A DNA stretch of 64,000 bases from Asterias amurensis (Eukaryota; Echinodermata; Asteroidea; Forcipulatida; Asteriidae): NCBI RefSeq assembly GCF_032118995.1, contig NC_092657.1, positions 10,603,391-10,667,390 of the forward strand. Direction: 5' to 3'. How positions within the stretch are numbered: position 1 is the first letter of the stretch; each line of letters begins with the position of its first letter. The notes beneath the pieces are model-generated. The model saw nothing but the letters and a program-made list of their open reading frames with translations, made no database searches and was not told the origin of the DNA. Below are positions 36,403 to 47,711 of the stretch, piece by piece. A program made the translations under genes and the position numbers.

Positions 36403-37299
36403 ATGTCACTTGTTGACTCAGGGTGCTTAGCCCCTCAACTTTCAAAACATCATCCAACTCAAACACACTGGAAGCTGTGTATGATTTGTGAAGAAGTCTT
36501 AGATAATTTAGAGCCGCTGACGATTCCAACACAATCTAAAAGGAAAGACTCTGAAGATGGATACAGTTCTTTGTCAAAATACTTGGTGTTTCTAAATCAA
36601 ATTGGACAATTACCGATTCAGTTGCCAAAGCTAGATGAAGGGCATGGAATTGAAGCAGCTATGATTGCTAACAATGCTCTTTACCCATCAATCATGCAGA
36701 TTTGAATACAACAATACAAAGAGCTGAAAAAAAGAGTGTTGAAAAACGGGCAGTGTGACTAAGGGTCTTAGCAAGCGTACACGGTCTCAAAGTATCGACA
36801 AAGGCTTCCCTGTGGAGAATCTCCAGGTTCAGTTGCCAAAGCTGGATGAAGGGCATGGAATTGAAGCAGCTATGATTGATAACAATGCTCTTTACCCATC
36901 AATCATGCAGATTTGAACACAACAATACAAAGAGCTGAAAAAAAAGAGTGTGGAAAAACGGGCAGTGTGACTAAGGGTCTTTGCAAGCGTACACGGTCTC
37001 AAAGTATCGACAAAGGCTTCCCTGTGGAGAATCTCCAGGTACAGATGGTTTCCATGAAGCAGCTACACTGCGTATGGACAAACGGGTACGCAACAGTGCT
37101 GTTTTTCTCATGCAAGTATAGTCTTGGTGCAACCGGCCTGGTTTTCCCTTACAAACACAGCGTGGCCGACTCATCGACAGCGCCTGCATGGTCGTTACAA
37201 GGAACGTCTCGCACCAGGACTCGTCACAGTGGAGTACCCGCTCACAAACTGGTTAAAAACACTGGTCATTATCAAAGGTTTTTAAAAAAGAAACGTTAA
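36403..37299 (+). pseudogene. Zinc-finger-type N-terminus of an unknown invertebrate multicopy family, with internal duplication
   Basis: The frame from 36403 reads HWKLCMICEEVLDNLEPL, IPTQSKRKDSEDGYSSL, then LPKLDEGHGIEAAMIANNA. This resembles the CxxC plus GIEA N-terminus of multicopy uncharacterised proteins in corals and echinoderms, where a further Cys pair follows CKRTRSQS. Here that later motif appears at about 36978-37010 (CKRTRSQSIDKGF). A block of about 211 bases is tandemly duplicated (36618-36828 and 36829-37040), so GIEAAMI occurs twice, and a stop ends the first reading near 36705. The family function is unknown to me. Confidence 0.55.
36618..37040 (+). repeat. Tandem duplication, two units of about 211 bases
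   Basis: Both units run from TTCAGTTGCCAAAGCT through GGCTTCCCTGTGGAGAATCT, with only a few differences, so the duplication is recent relative to the decay around it. Confidence 0.88.
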
Positions 37300-37400
37300 A
37301 CAGGGAAAGTGTCTAAAGGTATTAACTTTAGAAGTCTCTTTTATTTTTGTCATCATAAATTTAACAAACACATTCTACCTTGTAATATCTACAGGTTTCA
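37116..37400 (+). repeat. Right copy of the 280-base direct repeat
   Basis: Same orientation as 30150-30435. It also ends in CTACAGGTTTC, but the sequence then diverges. Confidence 0.75.
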
Positions 37401-37698
37401 ACAACTGTTAAATAAAGTTGTTATAAAAGTTCAATTGTCCCTTTAACTCGTTATAAATGAGGTTCTGTAAGATTAATTCGTTATTGAGACTAACATTCAA
37501 GACAAAAGTTCAATAACACTCGCGCTCGTGAAATAAAGTCATATAAAAAGTACTTAAATTGTAACTTGCACTGAAACTGTTTACATTATATGTACCACTA
37601 ACACAACTGGTAGAAATTACTTACAAGTTTAATTACTCATTTTGAATTTACATGTCCTTCATGCATACTTGAAGCTTTCAATTTGAAAAAAAAAAAAA

Positions 37699-37833
37699 TC
37701 CATCGGTGAAGCTGCTGAGGAGCATTATGGTATAAACTACAATCAGCCCGCACTTGCACCACAGCCGCCACAGCCTAGTGTTGAGACCGTACTGAAGGAC
37801 AACCATAATTACGGTCTGTCAGTGCCAGATTGA
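37699..37833 (+). CDS. Exon-like open stretch, unknown
   Basis: After an A run, the frame reads SIGEAAEEHYGINYN, APQPPQPSVETVL and NYGLSVPD, then stop. The composition looks protein-like but there is no start codon, no clear acceptor and no known domain. Confidence 0.25.
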   Translation, partial: SIGEAAEEHYGINYNQPALAPQPPQPSVETVLKDNHNYGLSVPD

Positions 37834-38039
37834 TTATGTATAACAGATTACGAAGGTAATGGTGGTAAACCTCAAAGCATCACGGTTTCGGTAAAATATC
37901 AAAACTGGTTAAGGGGATTTTACATGCTAAAATATGTTTGTCAACTGATTTACTCATTTCTCAAAAACTACACAACCTTAGTTAGTAATATTTGAAGGGA
38001 AGCTTTCCATTATCATTATCTTCAAACCCTGTAAGCTTA

Positions 38040-38385
38040 AAAGCAGTGGACACTATTGGTAATTACTAAAAATAAGTATCCGCATAAAACCGCATTTGGT
38101 AATGAGAAATGGGGAGAGGTTGATGGTATAAAACAATGTGAGAAACGGCTCCCTCTGAAGTGATGTAGTTTTCGAGAAAGAAGTAATTTTCCACGAATTT
38201 GATTTGAACTTGAGGTCTCGAAATCAACCATCTAAACGCACACAACTTCGTGTGACAAGGATGTTTTTTGTCTTTCATTATAATCTCGCAACTTCGAAGA
38301 CCAATTGAGGTCAAATTTTGACAGGTTTGTTATTTCATGCATATGTTGAAATACACCAAGTGAAAAGACTGGTCCTTGACGGATG
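38040..38385. repeat. MITE family C, copy 3, one end lost
   Basis: Opens with GCAGTGGACACTATTGGTAA in the orientation opposite to copy 1 and continues through CGGCTCCCTCTGAAGTGATG and CAACTTCGTGTGACAAGG. The far end fades near 38385 without the matching inverted repeat. Confidence 0.75.
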
Positions 38386-38399
38386 GATGAATTCAGTAA

Positions 38400-38660
38400 G
38401 TTTACGTTGGCTATATCCTAACCACTGAAATCTTTGGCGAGCTCTTTTTTAACATTCATAAACATGTCTTGCCTTTCAAGCTTGTAGGTGCTTCCGATTA
38501 CTTTGAAAGGGAGGGAGTTTTCAACATCATCTATTTTTAAGTGTCATCGTCAACAAGAATGACAACATCCTCTCCCTCCTGGCTTTCTGACTCTGAAGAA
38601 TCCAGGAGTTTGGGAAATGTTACTTTTCTGCTTCCAGGAAACCAAAAAAGCAAATGTCCA
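38400..38660 (-). pseudogene. Eroded coding remnant with acidic SIM-like motif
   Basis: Minus-strand reading gives KLLDSSESESQEGEDVVILV followed by DDD, which has the form of a SUMO-interacting motif beside acidic residues. After a stop it continues ENSLPFKVIGSTYKLERQ. The second part weakly recalls HIRAN-like N-termini of some multicopy invertebrate genes. Both identifications are tentative. Confidence 0.3.
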
Positions 38661-38751
38661 CTTTTACCATCAGCTTAGGTGAACAAGTAAAGTTTGCTTT
38701 TTCTGCAATCAGAAAAGCAGAAAGTGGATGTTATTAAAACGTTCAATCCAC

Positions 38752-39116
38752 TAAAGCCATTGGACCCTTTCGGTACAGAAAAAAAAAAATCACAGATTTA
38801 CAAGTAACTTACAAGGTTTTTAGAAGGTAATGGTGAAAGACTTCTCTTGAAATTTTAGTCCATGAAATGCTTTACTTTTTGAGAAAGCGGTTAAACAATA
38901 TAAATTCTCGTTAGCGAAAATTACGGATTTGTTAAAACACATGTCATGACACGGCGAAACGCGCGAAAATAAGAGTGGGTTTTCCCGTTATTTTCTCCCG
39001 ACTCCGATGTCCGATTGAGCCTAAATTTCCACAGGATTGTTATTTTATATATAAGTTGTAAGACACGAAGTGTGGGACTTGGTCAATTCTGTTTACCGAA
39101 AGTGTATAATTTTTAA
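38752..39116. repeat. MITE family B, copy 2
   Basis: Same orientation and near-identical body as copy 1: GCCATTGGACCCTTTCGGTA at the start, TACCGAAAGTGTATAA at the end. Confidence 0.85.
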
Positions 39117-39473
39117 ATAAAAAAAATGCATCAGGAAACAACGTCGAACTTGTTTCTCTGATAGCAGAAATACAGATGTCCAATTTTGAACCTCCATAGC
39201 ATCAACTCCAAACTTGGTTTGTAGATTGGTCATGGGCTCCCTCAAAAGCCTGTTTTTGGATCTCCTCAGATAAATATTAAGCTTGTTATGGCTAAAACAA
39301 AAAAGTGTTATCCGAGCGATATCTCAAGAAGGACTTGGCGTATCAACTACAAACTTGGTTCGAGGATTGGTAATGGGATCCCCTAGTTGCAAATTTCTGT
39401 GTACAATATTAAAATGAAAAATACTTAGAATCAACAGAAATCTATTTATGGCTCTGGCACAACTACAACCCAA

Positions 39474-40513
39474 TTATTTTTCTACAGTTAAAGCCATGAA
39501 CACCTGAAGGGTGTGGCTAATGTCCTTCAAAGAAATGGTCATAGAAGAGGAGAGCCTGAGACTCTCCTTGCATATTTCAAGCCATTCCCTTTCCAGTAAA
39601 AGGTTTTCCCTCTCTATTGCCAATATGTCTGTCTCTCTTGTGCTTTTCTTTGGTCTTGCTCTTCTGCTGACGACAGGAGATGACGAACTTGCTGCCTGAC
39701 CATGATTACTCTCGCCGCCCCCTCCCTCTCCAGCATGCACCTTCACCCTCGCCTTCTTTCTCGTAGACCTCCACATCCTCCATGATAACATCACTAAAAC
39801 CTTTTGGGCAAGGAAAACATCTAAGCAACTTAGATTAACATGATTTAAACGAATTATATTAAGTTTAATGACCATTCTAAGTTTATTTTTTCGAAATAAG
39901 TTTGAACTTTTTAATGCCAACACGTCTCATTGATTGAAACAAACTAAAAACATTCAAATGTCTATTGGTAGTTTTTTGTGCTCCAGCTTCTCAATGATCC
40001 CGTCTTTCGCCACCACTGCCTTGGCCTCCAATACTACCTCGTGCGTCTCACCAATCGGTGGTTTAGGACCTCCTGAAATTGAGAGACTAAAATACCTGAA
40101 ATTAATAATCTTAAAATTAAATGTTGTACCCGATTTCTATTGGTTAGAGTTTAATTAAATTTAAGTAAAGGGGTTATACTCTCGTTTAATAGTGTTCTCT
40201 CAAACACAAGCTAGTGGACTGAATAAGTTCACTTATAACTTGTCTTGTTCATTTCCCTGTGATAACCTTTTGCAAGGCTTCGTGCATCTTGCCACTTTTT
40301 CTGCACCTTATTGTATGTCCTCTTAGCTCCTCCACATTCTTAGATTACCTCTGCGGCCTTTTTTAAGTGCGCCACCTTCACCTGGTCCAAAGCCTTGCCT
40401 CGTGTGCCGAATAACTCGACAGTGTGTCCCTTCACAAACTCGGTCAAAATGTTTGTTTCTTCAAAAGACCAGTTCGGTGCTCGGTCATGGCTAGGCCCGG
40501 CCCCTTTAGACAT
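39474..40513 (-). pseudogene. Myb/SANT-like (NAIF1 or Harbinger-partner type) gene relic
   Basis: The start ATG at 40513 opens MSKGAGPSHDRAPNWSFEET, followed by a trihelix/SANT-like block ending NKVQKKWQDARSLAKGYH. One in-frame stop lies after KAAEVI. A second exon from about 40070 follows the acceptor TTTCAG and reads GPKPPIGETHEVVLEAKAVV. A third begins after CCCAAAAG near 39800 and ends with ILAIERENLLLEREWLEI, the C-terminal helix usual in these proteins, though its frame changes within an acidic and glycine-rich stretch. PIF/Harbinger elements carry such a Myb-like partner gene. No Harbinger transposase is visible nearby. Confidence 0.6.
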
Positions 40514-42039
40514 GCGTTTAGGTATGACTAGGAGTATAGGCAGTTTCGACTGTTGAGTGTAGGCTTACTTTTTAACTGCATTTAACTGTCAAAATCGTTA
40601 TCGATGGTTTTTTACAGAGAAGTAAATTAACTCATAGGTTTTTTATATTGTCAATCTCTTCAATTTTAGTAGACTTTAACAGAACCCTTAATCCGTTACA
40701 TTCCTTCATAAAAGTTAGCGCGTTATAGCTTCCTACACTTTCTTGACGCGTTTTTTATGAAGTGGCTTGCACACTGATGTACAAATAGTTTGTTTAAGTC
40801 TTCAACCTGTGCTCCTCCAGTAATTACTCTGTAACAAGGCATGACATAATTTTCAACGAACTCGCCAGAGAAACAAAAGAACCACTAAAAGTAGCATGGG
40901 ACTTCCATCTATCATAATAAATAGAGGATTTTCGACTCCATTGTGTCCGTATGCAAAAGGAATTTAACAAATATTACACCGAGACTATACTTTGGTCCGT
41001 TGTAACTGGTGATGCAATAACAAAAGGTGGATTTCCAAGTATCGGGTGCCTGATAACAAGAAAGTATTGTTTTGAGCTACCAAAGCATTTGTTGTTTTTA
41101 AATATAGAATCTGTAGATATATAGATTGCCTCGTCTTGAAATGTAATGTGAAAATATTTATGCTCGAGTGGAAATACATAACTTTTGCGGAAGGCATCAA
41201 GTTGATTTTTCTCAGAGCACAAAGTTATTTACCTCCGTGTAAGTCCGGTTTACGTTTTATTTCTTGTAAACTGTGGTACTCATCAATTTGGAAAAATGGT
41301 ATTTGTTAAGCCTCACTAGAAATTTTCCGAACACAGACTTGCTAGTTGTTCACATCGTCCTTTTTGAAGATTGTCTTGAAATTATCTACGTTGCGTTTTG
41401 AATTTAGGTGTCTGCTTCAGTTTGTCCCTGTTGTTTAAACGAACATATCTTCCTTTAATTTCCGATTTAGAATGAGTAGGGTGACCAGTAACGTAAACTT
41501 TTTGTTTGAAACGTTACATAACAATCACTGAAGTTGCAATAGCCATTTGCCGAAAAAGCGTAAGTAGACGTCCTTCATGTTGTTTTTGCGCTTTACATAT
41601 ATGTCGTCAAAATTGGAGAGAGCAGTACGGATAAATTTTTCTCAGAGGTTTTGAAAACACAACTACCAAGCGGGCAATTTGTGTCAATTTTGGTTTCTCT
41701 TCAATTTATCCTATTTTTGGCTGTCAATGTAATTATAACAATCCTGGGATGGGGACTTAATTTTCCTGTATTTTTATTTCTTTCCGGAAGCTACCTTGTT
41801 TTTGTTTTTACTTTACTGCAAAATTCTGAAATAACTTCATGTGGTTTGTCACTGAAAATGTCGGAACTGTCATCACTGATTCCATCTTACGAAAAATGTA
41901 ATTGTTCTTCGTTTGCTCTTTAATAATCATTCTTCATTCAGTTGGATAGAGACTAGATAGTAACTAGAGATGTCACCCTAGTAATTAAATAAACTGTATT
42001 ATCAGTAGATTGAACATGAGTTGTGAAGTTGTTATCAAT
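40514..42039. other. No gene recognised
   Basis: A minus frame at 40974-41222 and a hydrophobic plus frame at 41651-41923 are open, but neither shows a domain. Otherwise AT-rich. Confidence 0.45.
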
Positions 42040-43202
42040 CGTCTTCAAAGGAACTTGATGAACGCGAAGAACAAACGTCATCACATGTATTTAAATTGTC
42101 TACAGACTGACTGTGGCTGGCTAATTTAGAAACCGATTCATTTATGTGGGCCTCTTCGTTAGATCCACAGTCATTACTCTCAGGCTGACCATCACTGTTG
42201 CGTGTTTATTTTGTTCGTTTCAGATTTCACCTCACCTTTTCGAGATGAAAATGTTTCATTTAGGTTTCCGTCTTCAGTGTGATTATCGGTGTTGTAGTGT
42301 TGTAGCTGCATCCATTTGTACCACAACCAAAATTTACATGTTCCATAAAGGAATCTTCCTTTCTCTGAGGTTTTAAAATAGACATGAATAGTGGTACCAC
42401 AAACCACAGTTATCACAAGCGTCCATGCTCTGGTCTTTACTTGTAAGTACTCTGGCATATGCAATATTGTTCATTTGCCCGTTTTGACCCACGACTTTAG
42501 GGGCAATTAGATATTGTTTCCTCGCGCTGGTTGATATCCGCCTAACTATGTCCTTAACACTACCTGTATTATTCTTCCAAATTGTTCTGATAACTTTCAT
42601 TCCATGTTTGTTGTCTCTCTTGACCCATCAAATTGATTTAATTGAAGTGACTCTTACTCTTGGAAGTGTTTTATTGTCTAGATCTGACAGGGTTATGCAT
42701 TTGCTAGTAACCCCTGCCAGTACCTGACTCTTGCTTTTACAACATTTTTACAACTCAATGGTGTGGCCCTCCTCCCACCAAATCGGTTGAGTCACTTTCA
42801 ATTCATTTGTCTGTTTAAACAAAATAATTTAACGCATTTAAGTCATCAAAGCAATTACGTCATACAGTAATTAGCCACTTAACTGAAATTCGACAAGCCT
42901 TTTCATTTGTTTTCAATGCATTGCAAATGTTTGGGAATCCCGTCCTTACTACAGTGGGAGCCGTTGTATAGCATCAACAGCTCTCAATTGCTCGTTACCT
43001 AACAAGTGTCAATGTTAAAATATTTTTCGGGCAATGACAAGTGACAAGAAAGTTGGTACATGGTACATACCTTTGAAGCAAGTTTACGGGGAAACGGTAG
43101 CCGATGCTTTGCCCCGAGGTGGTCTTGTACTCCAGCTTCGGTTCTGCACATTCTACGGCACATGGGGCACTTTAACTGAGTCTTCAATTTGCTGATGAGC
43201 AC
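42040..43202 (-). pseudogene. Exon-like pieces with C2H2 and PHD-like cysteine motifs
   Basis: On the minus strand 43202-43066 encodes CPMCRRMCRTEAGVQDHLGA followed by KH, a C2H2 finger, and ends in a strong donor (CTTCAAAG then GTATGT). Around 42600-42400 the reading ACDNCGLWYHYSC looks like half of a PHD finger, then shifts frame. A last open piece (42190-42040) reads SNDCGSNEEAHINES before a stop. Whether these belong to one gene is unknown. They could be a host gene relic or part of a mobile element. Confidence 0.35.
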
Positions 43203-43543
43203 TGTCGTTGTTTTCTTTCAGGCATTTAATGTAGTGGCACTGATATTTATTCATAATACAAAATATTCATGCTATGTCATATCCAGACTGTTGTGATCCG
43301 ATGTCCACCTTTTACATCTCGGTCGTGTAGTTGGTATGACACTGCTGAAAATAGTATTGTTATACTTAATATATATATCTACATATATATACTGCACTCC
43401 TGTCTGAGAATTTGTTTGTGGTATATTTTTAGAAATAAAAAGTAATAAACATTTTATTCTGTAACTAAGTTTACATATATTTCAATCGTTTTATATTGAT
43501 TACACTATCTCAACCCATTTTCTCCTCAAGTTCCTCAAACCTA

Positions 43544-43933
43544 TTAAAGGAACACGTTGCCTTGGATCGGACGAGTTGGTCAAAGCAAAAGCGTTTGTAA
43601 CCGTTTTTTATAAAATGCATATGGTTGGCAAGATGTTTTAAAAGTAGAATACAATGATCCACACAAGTTTGCCTCGAAATTGCGTGGTTTTCCTTCTACT
43701 GTGCGAACTAACATGGTCGGCCATTTATGGGAGTCAAAATTTTGACCCCTATAAATGGCCGACGTGTTAGTCGACGAGGTAAGAAGAAAACCACGCAATT
43801 TCGAGGCATGTTTGTGTGGATCATTGTATTCTACTTTTACAACATCTTTCTACCCATATCCATTTTATAAAAAACGGTTACAAACGCTTTTCAAAGACCA
43901 ACTCGACCGATCCAAGGCAACGTGTTCCTTTAA
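43544..43933. repeat. MITE family A, copy 2
   Basis: TTAAAGGAACACGTTGCCTT at both ends in inverted orientation, flanked by TTAA, closely matching the copy at 59678. Confidence 0.88.
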
Positions 43934-44255
43934 CTCAAAAACAACTTAAATTGCAACGAGCCCATTTTTGTTTCAAATGTATTTTGCACATCGATATGCC
44001 CGTCCCTTTGGTGATTATTTGATGAATGTGTACATTCATTGAATCCTTTTTACAGCAGCTTGCCCTTTAATGCGGAATGAGGCACTCTTTACAGACAAGG
44101 GGACTTACAAAAGATATGCAAACCACGCATAAAAATGTTGTTCATTCGACTTATTGTTGTTCCTGGGACATATTTACAATTAGGACTTCGTGATTCAAAC
44201 TAATTGTTCAAGACACAAGAAACTTATGAATGCTGTGTTTAAATGTGTAAATCTT

Positions 44256-44612
44256 AAAGGACATTGACACGTTTGGTAACTGTCAAAGACCCGTATTCAC
44301 CATTGATGAATTCCAACCTACGAATAAAATTACTAATTTGTGAAAAATTGTTACACAACATTTTGTGTCTTCAGATAAATGAACAAGTCTTGAGGACTTA
44401 AAAAGTCTTTCTCAGATTCAAATATTTGAGTGTGAAATCACCTCTTTCTCAAAAATGAGTTACCTCAGCAGAGGTAGTTGTTTTACGAACAGTGTTTAAA
44501 GGCAGTGGGCACTAATGGTAATTACTCAAAAATTACTAAAACCCTACTTGGACACAAGTAATGGGGAGAGGTCGATAGTATAAAACATTGTGAGAAAGTG
44601 GCTCCCTCCGCA
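44256..44612. repeat. Two abutting repeat scraps, the second from MITE family C
   Basis: 44256-44499 opens AAAGGACATTGACACGTTTGG and resembles a family-C-related repeat. 44500-44612 opens GGCAGTGGGCACTAATGGTA and is the first hundred bases of family C, cut off at the LINE that follows. Confidence 0.55.
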
Positions 44613-44619
44613 CCCTGCG

Positions 44620-44916
44620 TTTCCAAAACCCGCATAAACTTGTGTAGCCCAGAGCTAAAAATAGTGATAGCGCCCTCAATTGACTGGAGATGTCCCACAG
44701 ACGCCATAGCCCTTGCTCTTTACCAAACTGTCAATCAGTTTCTCTCAGTTCCGGTTGTTTCCCCGATAGCCTCAAAGTTTCCTACATCAGGCCACTCATC
44801 AAGAAACCAAACCTGGACAAGGAGATATTCAAAAACTACAGACCGGTTGCAAACTTAAAATATCTTGGAAAAGTCATCGAACGAGTAGTGTCATCACGTA
44901 TTTCTGATCACATTCA
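44620..44916 (+). pseudogene. CR1/L2-like LINE, RT fingers, left of the hAT insertion
   Basis: Reads FPDSLKVSYIRPLIKKPNLD, NYRPVANLKYLGKVIERVV and SSRISDHIH up to the insertion. It continues in frame at 49353 on the far side of the hAT once one copy of CATTCA is removed. Confidence 0.85.
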
Positions 44917-45169
44917 CAGGCCTCGAACTTCGTGTTCAAAAGGGCACGGCAATAATTACCTTGCTTTTTCTAGAGTTTGAAGGGCATCACGGCAATTTTG
45001 TAAGTGTAAAAAGGGCACCACGGCAATTTTGTTGAATTGGGGGGCACCATGGCAAAAACTTAATTTACCAAGACTACATGCAAGACAAAGGTTGAGGCTG
45101 AAGTGAAATGGTAAACAACAACAATTTAAGGTAACATTGCTTTATCTTTTCTTTACTTATCCGCTTTTA

Positions 45170-45515
45170 GACTTGGACAATTTACAAAAAGGAAATCAAA
45201 CTTGAGAATTGTTATTGTAAATATGCAGACATTGATCCCCGCCCTACAAGCTTTACCAGCGCCCCCCCCCCCCCCCCCCCCCCCAAATAGCAAGTTGTTT
45301 GGAGCCTTGGTCTCCAGGTCTCTTACTGTATGATTTGATAAGATTGGACAAATTAAAAAAAAAAAAAAAAAAAATTTCTGTCTGAATTAAACTTGAGAAG
45401 TTTACAATGTAAATATGCAGGCACTAATCCTCAACACACCCTACAAGCTTTACCAGCAGAAAAAAACATAGCAAGTGATTTGGAGCGTTGGCCTCCGGGT
45501 CTCTTACTAAATGAA
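45170..45515 (-). repeat. Tandem duplication spanning the 3' end of the hAT gene, with homopolymer runs
   Basis: Two units of about 190 bases share GTAAATATGCAG, CCCTACAAGCTTTACCAGC, and GGTCTCTTACT. The outer unit has a C run at about 45262-45284, and an A run sits between units near 45356. Run lengths may be unreliable in the assembly. Confidence 0.7.
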
Positions 45516-47711
45516 GAAGAGTTGAACCATTTGATTACACTTCTGGATGGCTCAAAGCTCTCAGTAGGTGGACTATTTACACATATTCTCAGCAGGGTCT
45601 CTATTGTGTGTAGAGAAAGAGACAGACGCCAGTCACCAAGGATTCTTTTGATGAAAGAAAACTAACGTTCAACTTGTGCAGTGGCTGCAGGGAAAACCAT
45701 CACTATTTGGACGAGGTGCAAAATGTTGGAGTAGTGATCCCACTTAGACACCATGACTTTCTCCCAGAAGATATAAAATGAACTGCCACGGTGATTTTTG
45801 AACATTTCTAGCTTGAGCATTGCCCACTCCCTCTCTAGCGCCATCCTGTTGCATCCTTGTTCATTTAGTATGACTTGAAAGTGCTCACTCAGCACGTCAA
45901 TTTCGTCGTTGCCGTACACTTCTACTTCATCTTCAGTTGCAGGCAAGTTGGTGGGGTCAAAAACATCTGCAGCCTTCAGAATTGCCCTGTCCATAAATGA
46001 TCTCATTAAATCGGCTGTCCAAGCACTGTAAGATAGCAGTCATTGTCAACTTGCGGTTTCTTTGGAACTCATCCATTGTGTTCTTGGTAGTTTTGAGTTC
46101 AACACCTCGGTACTTCCATCCTTTCTCCTTTGTGACTTCCTTCAGCACACTCTTCAGATGCAGGCCTGGCTGTTCAATCTTGCGATGTACGACAGTACAT
46201 ATAGACTCTATCTTTGCACTGACAGTCATCACTGGGAGGTCGTCTGCCTGCAGGGAACGGGAAAGGTCTGCCAGATCATCTATGATGTCCAAGTAGGCAG
46301 CAAAATACAAAACAAACTTGTGGGATTTCAGTGTGACAAAGTACCCTCTCATTTTTGCTGCATCTGCTGGTGTCACATCTTTTCGCCGACAGGATCCCCA
46401 TTCCTCAAAGTGGGTGCACAGACTCTGGTAATCCCTATCTAGTTCAAGCAAAGCTTTGCGGCGATGATCAATCCACCTTGTCCCGTGCTCTTACCAGCTT
46501 GAGTTCATGTTCATGGAGAGCATCACCAACCCTTTTCAACTCATTCCACTTCTTGGCTGACCGATGGAACATGTAGTAGATCTGCATCATTAAGTCGTCT
46601 ATTACATCTACAAAGTATGTCTTTTTGAGTGCATCTTTCAGTGCCAGCTCTAGCCTAAGGCCTACACAATGCACTGTCAGCATCCATGGCATTTCAGTTT
46701 GTAATCGAGAGAGTATCCCAGACTGTGAACCAAAGTTAACCAGCAGCTGCAGCAACACAACACTTATTTAGGTCAAGCCCCATCTCCTTGCATTTCTTTG
46801 TCACTGCTTCATGAACATCTTGGGCTTTTGAGCTTGATGGATGTGCTATATACCCACTAGCATGAACTTTGGCGATCCCTTGTGTAGTAGCTTGACAGTG
46901 ACAACTTCTTTCTCAAACAACGTCTTGTCACTACTCCCATCGAAGAGTATGGAGCAGTACAACGGCCGATTTGAGAAAGTGTCTTTCAGGTCATCAACCA
47001 GGGTATCACCAATTGCCATGATGAAGTTATGACACTGCTTGTCATTCTTGTACCTGTTCCCCATTTCACTTCCATGTTTTGCTGCCATTTTAACCAATGT
47101 CGGGAACATTGTAAATGGGAGTTCGGATTTGGCAATAGTGTATGCCCAGTCGAACAGCTTGCACATCCGATTATGAACATCATCATCCATTCTCAGCAAC
47201 TGCCTGACGATAGAATCTTTGTCTTGTTGGTCTGTCTTCCATTGAGCGTTGAGGTGAGAACGTGAAGTTGAATGACTTTTGGCATTGGCTTTCTTAACTG
47301 TAGATGTACCAGTAACGTAGGCATCAAGGTTGCACACAGACTCTTGACCTGCATTAACACTACGACAACTGTTCTGCAAAGAATACACATCTCGGCAAAC
47401 CTCGCACCATACCTTTGTTACTGTACAGTTATCAGGAGAAGTCTCGTATGCCAACCAATCAAAATCCCATAACAACAATGTCTGGAGCTTCACAGAAGTA
47501 GCTGTTTTGGATTTATTGGGGTTTGAAGCTGGACATGTTGATGGTGCTTCATCACTATCTGCTGTTACCAAGTTACTGTCATCAGCTTGTGGGGGTTGTG
47601 GTGATGACTCTTTCTCACGCTGTGGATCACAGAGGACGAATTGGTCGTTCTCATGCACTGTCGATGACGATTCAATTTGCTCTTGATGGACTTCAACACC
47701 ATTAGAATTCC
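45480..47711 (-). pseudogene. hAT transposase (KIAA1586/ZNF862-like), broken
   Basis: The exon likely begins at 47711 after the acceptor TTTGTTTAG. It reads through an acidic linker, VWCEVCRDVYSLQNSC (a BED-like Cys pair), SELPFTMFPTLVKMAAKHG, and CSILFDGSSDKTLFEK with the first catalytic aspartate. Then, in other frames, come PWMLTVHCVGLRLELALKDA, TRWIDHRRKALLELDRDYQ, the CPALE-like helical block, and the C-terminal FPAATAQVER followed after a stop by FSFIKRILGDWRLSLSLHTI. Frame changes near 46855, 46745, 46490 and 45990 and a stop near 45661 make it non-functional. The second catalytic region near 46745 is damaged. Confidence 0.85.

Noticed and set aside
45262-45284. Long C run as a biological signal
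   Set aside because: Homopolymers of this length are often sequencing or assembly artefacts, and it lies in a duplicated block.
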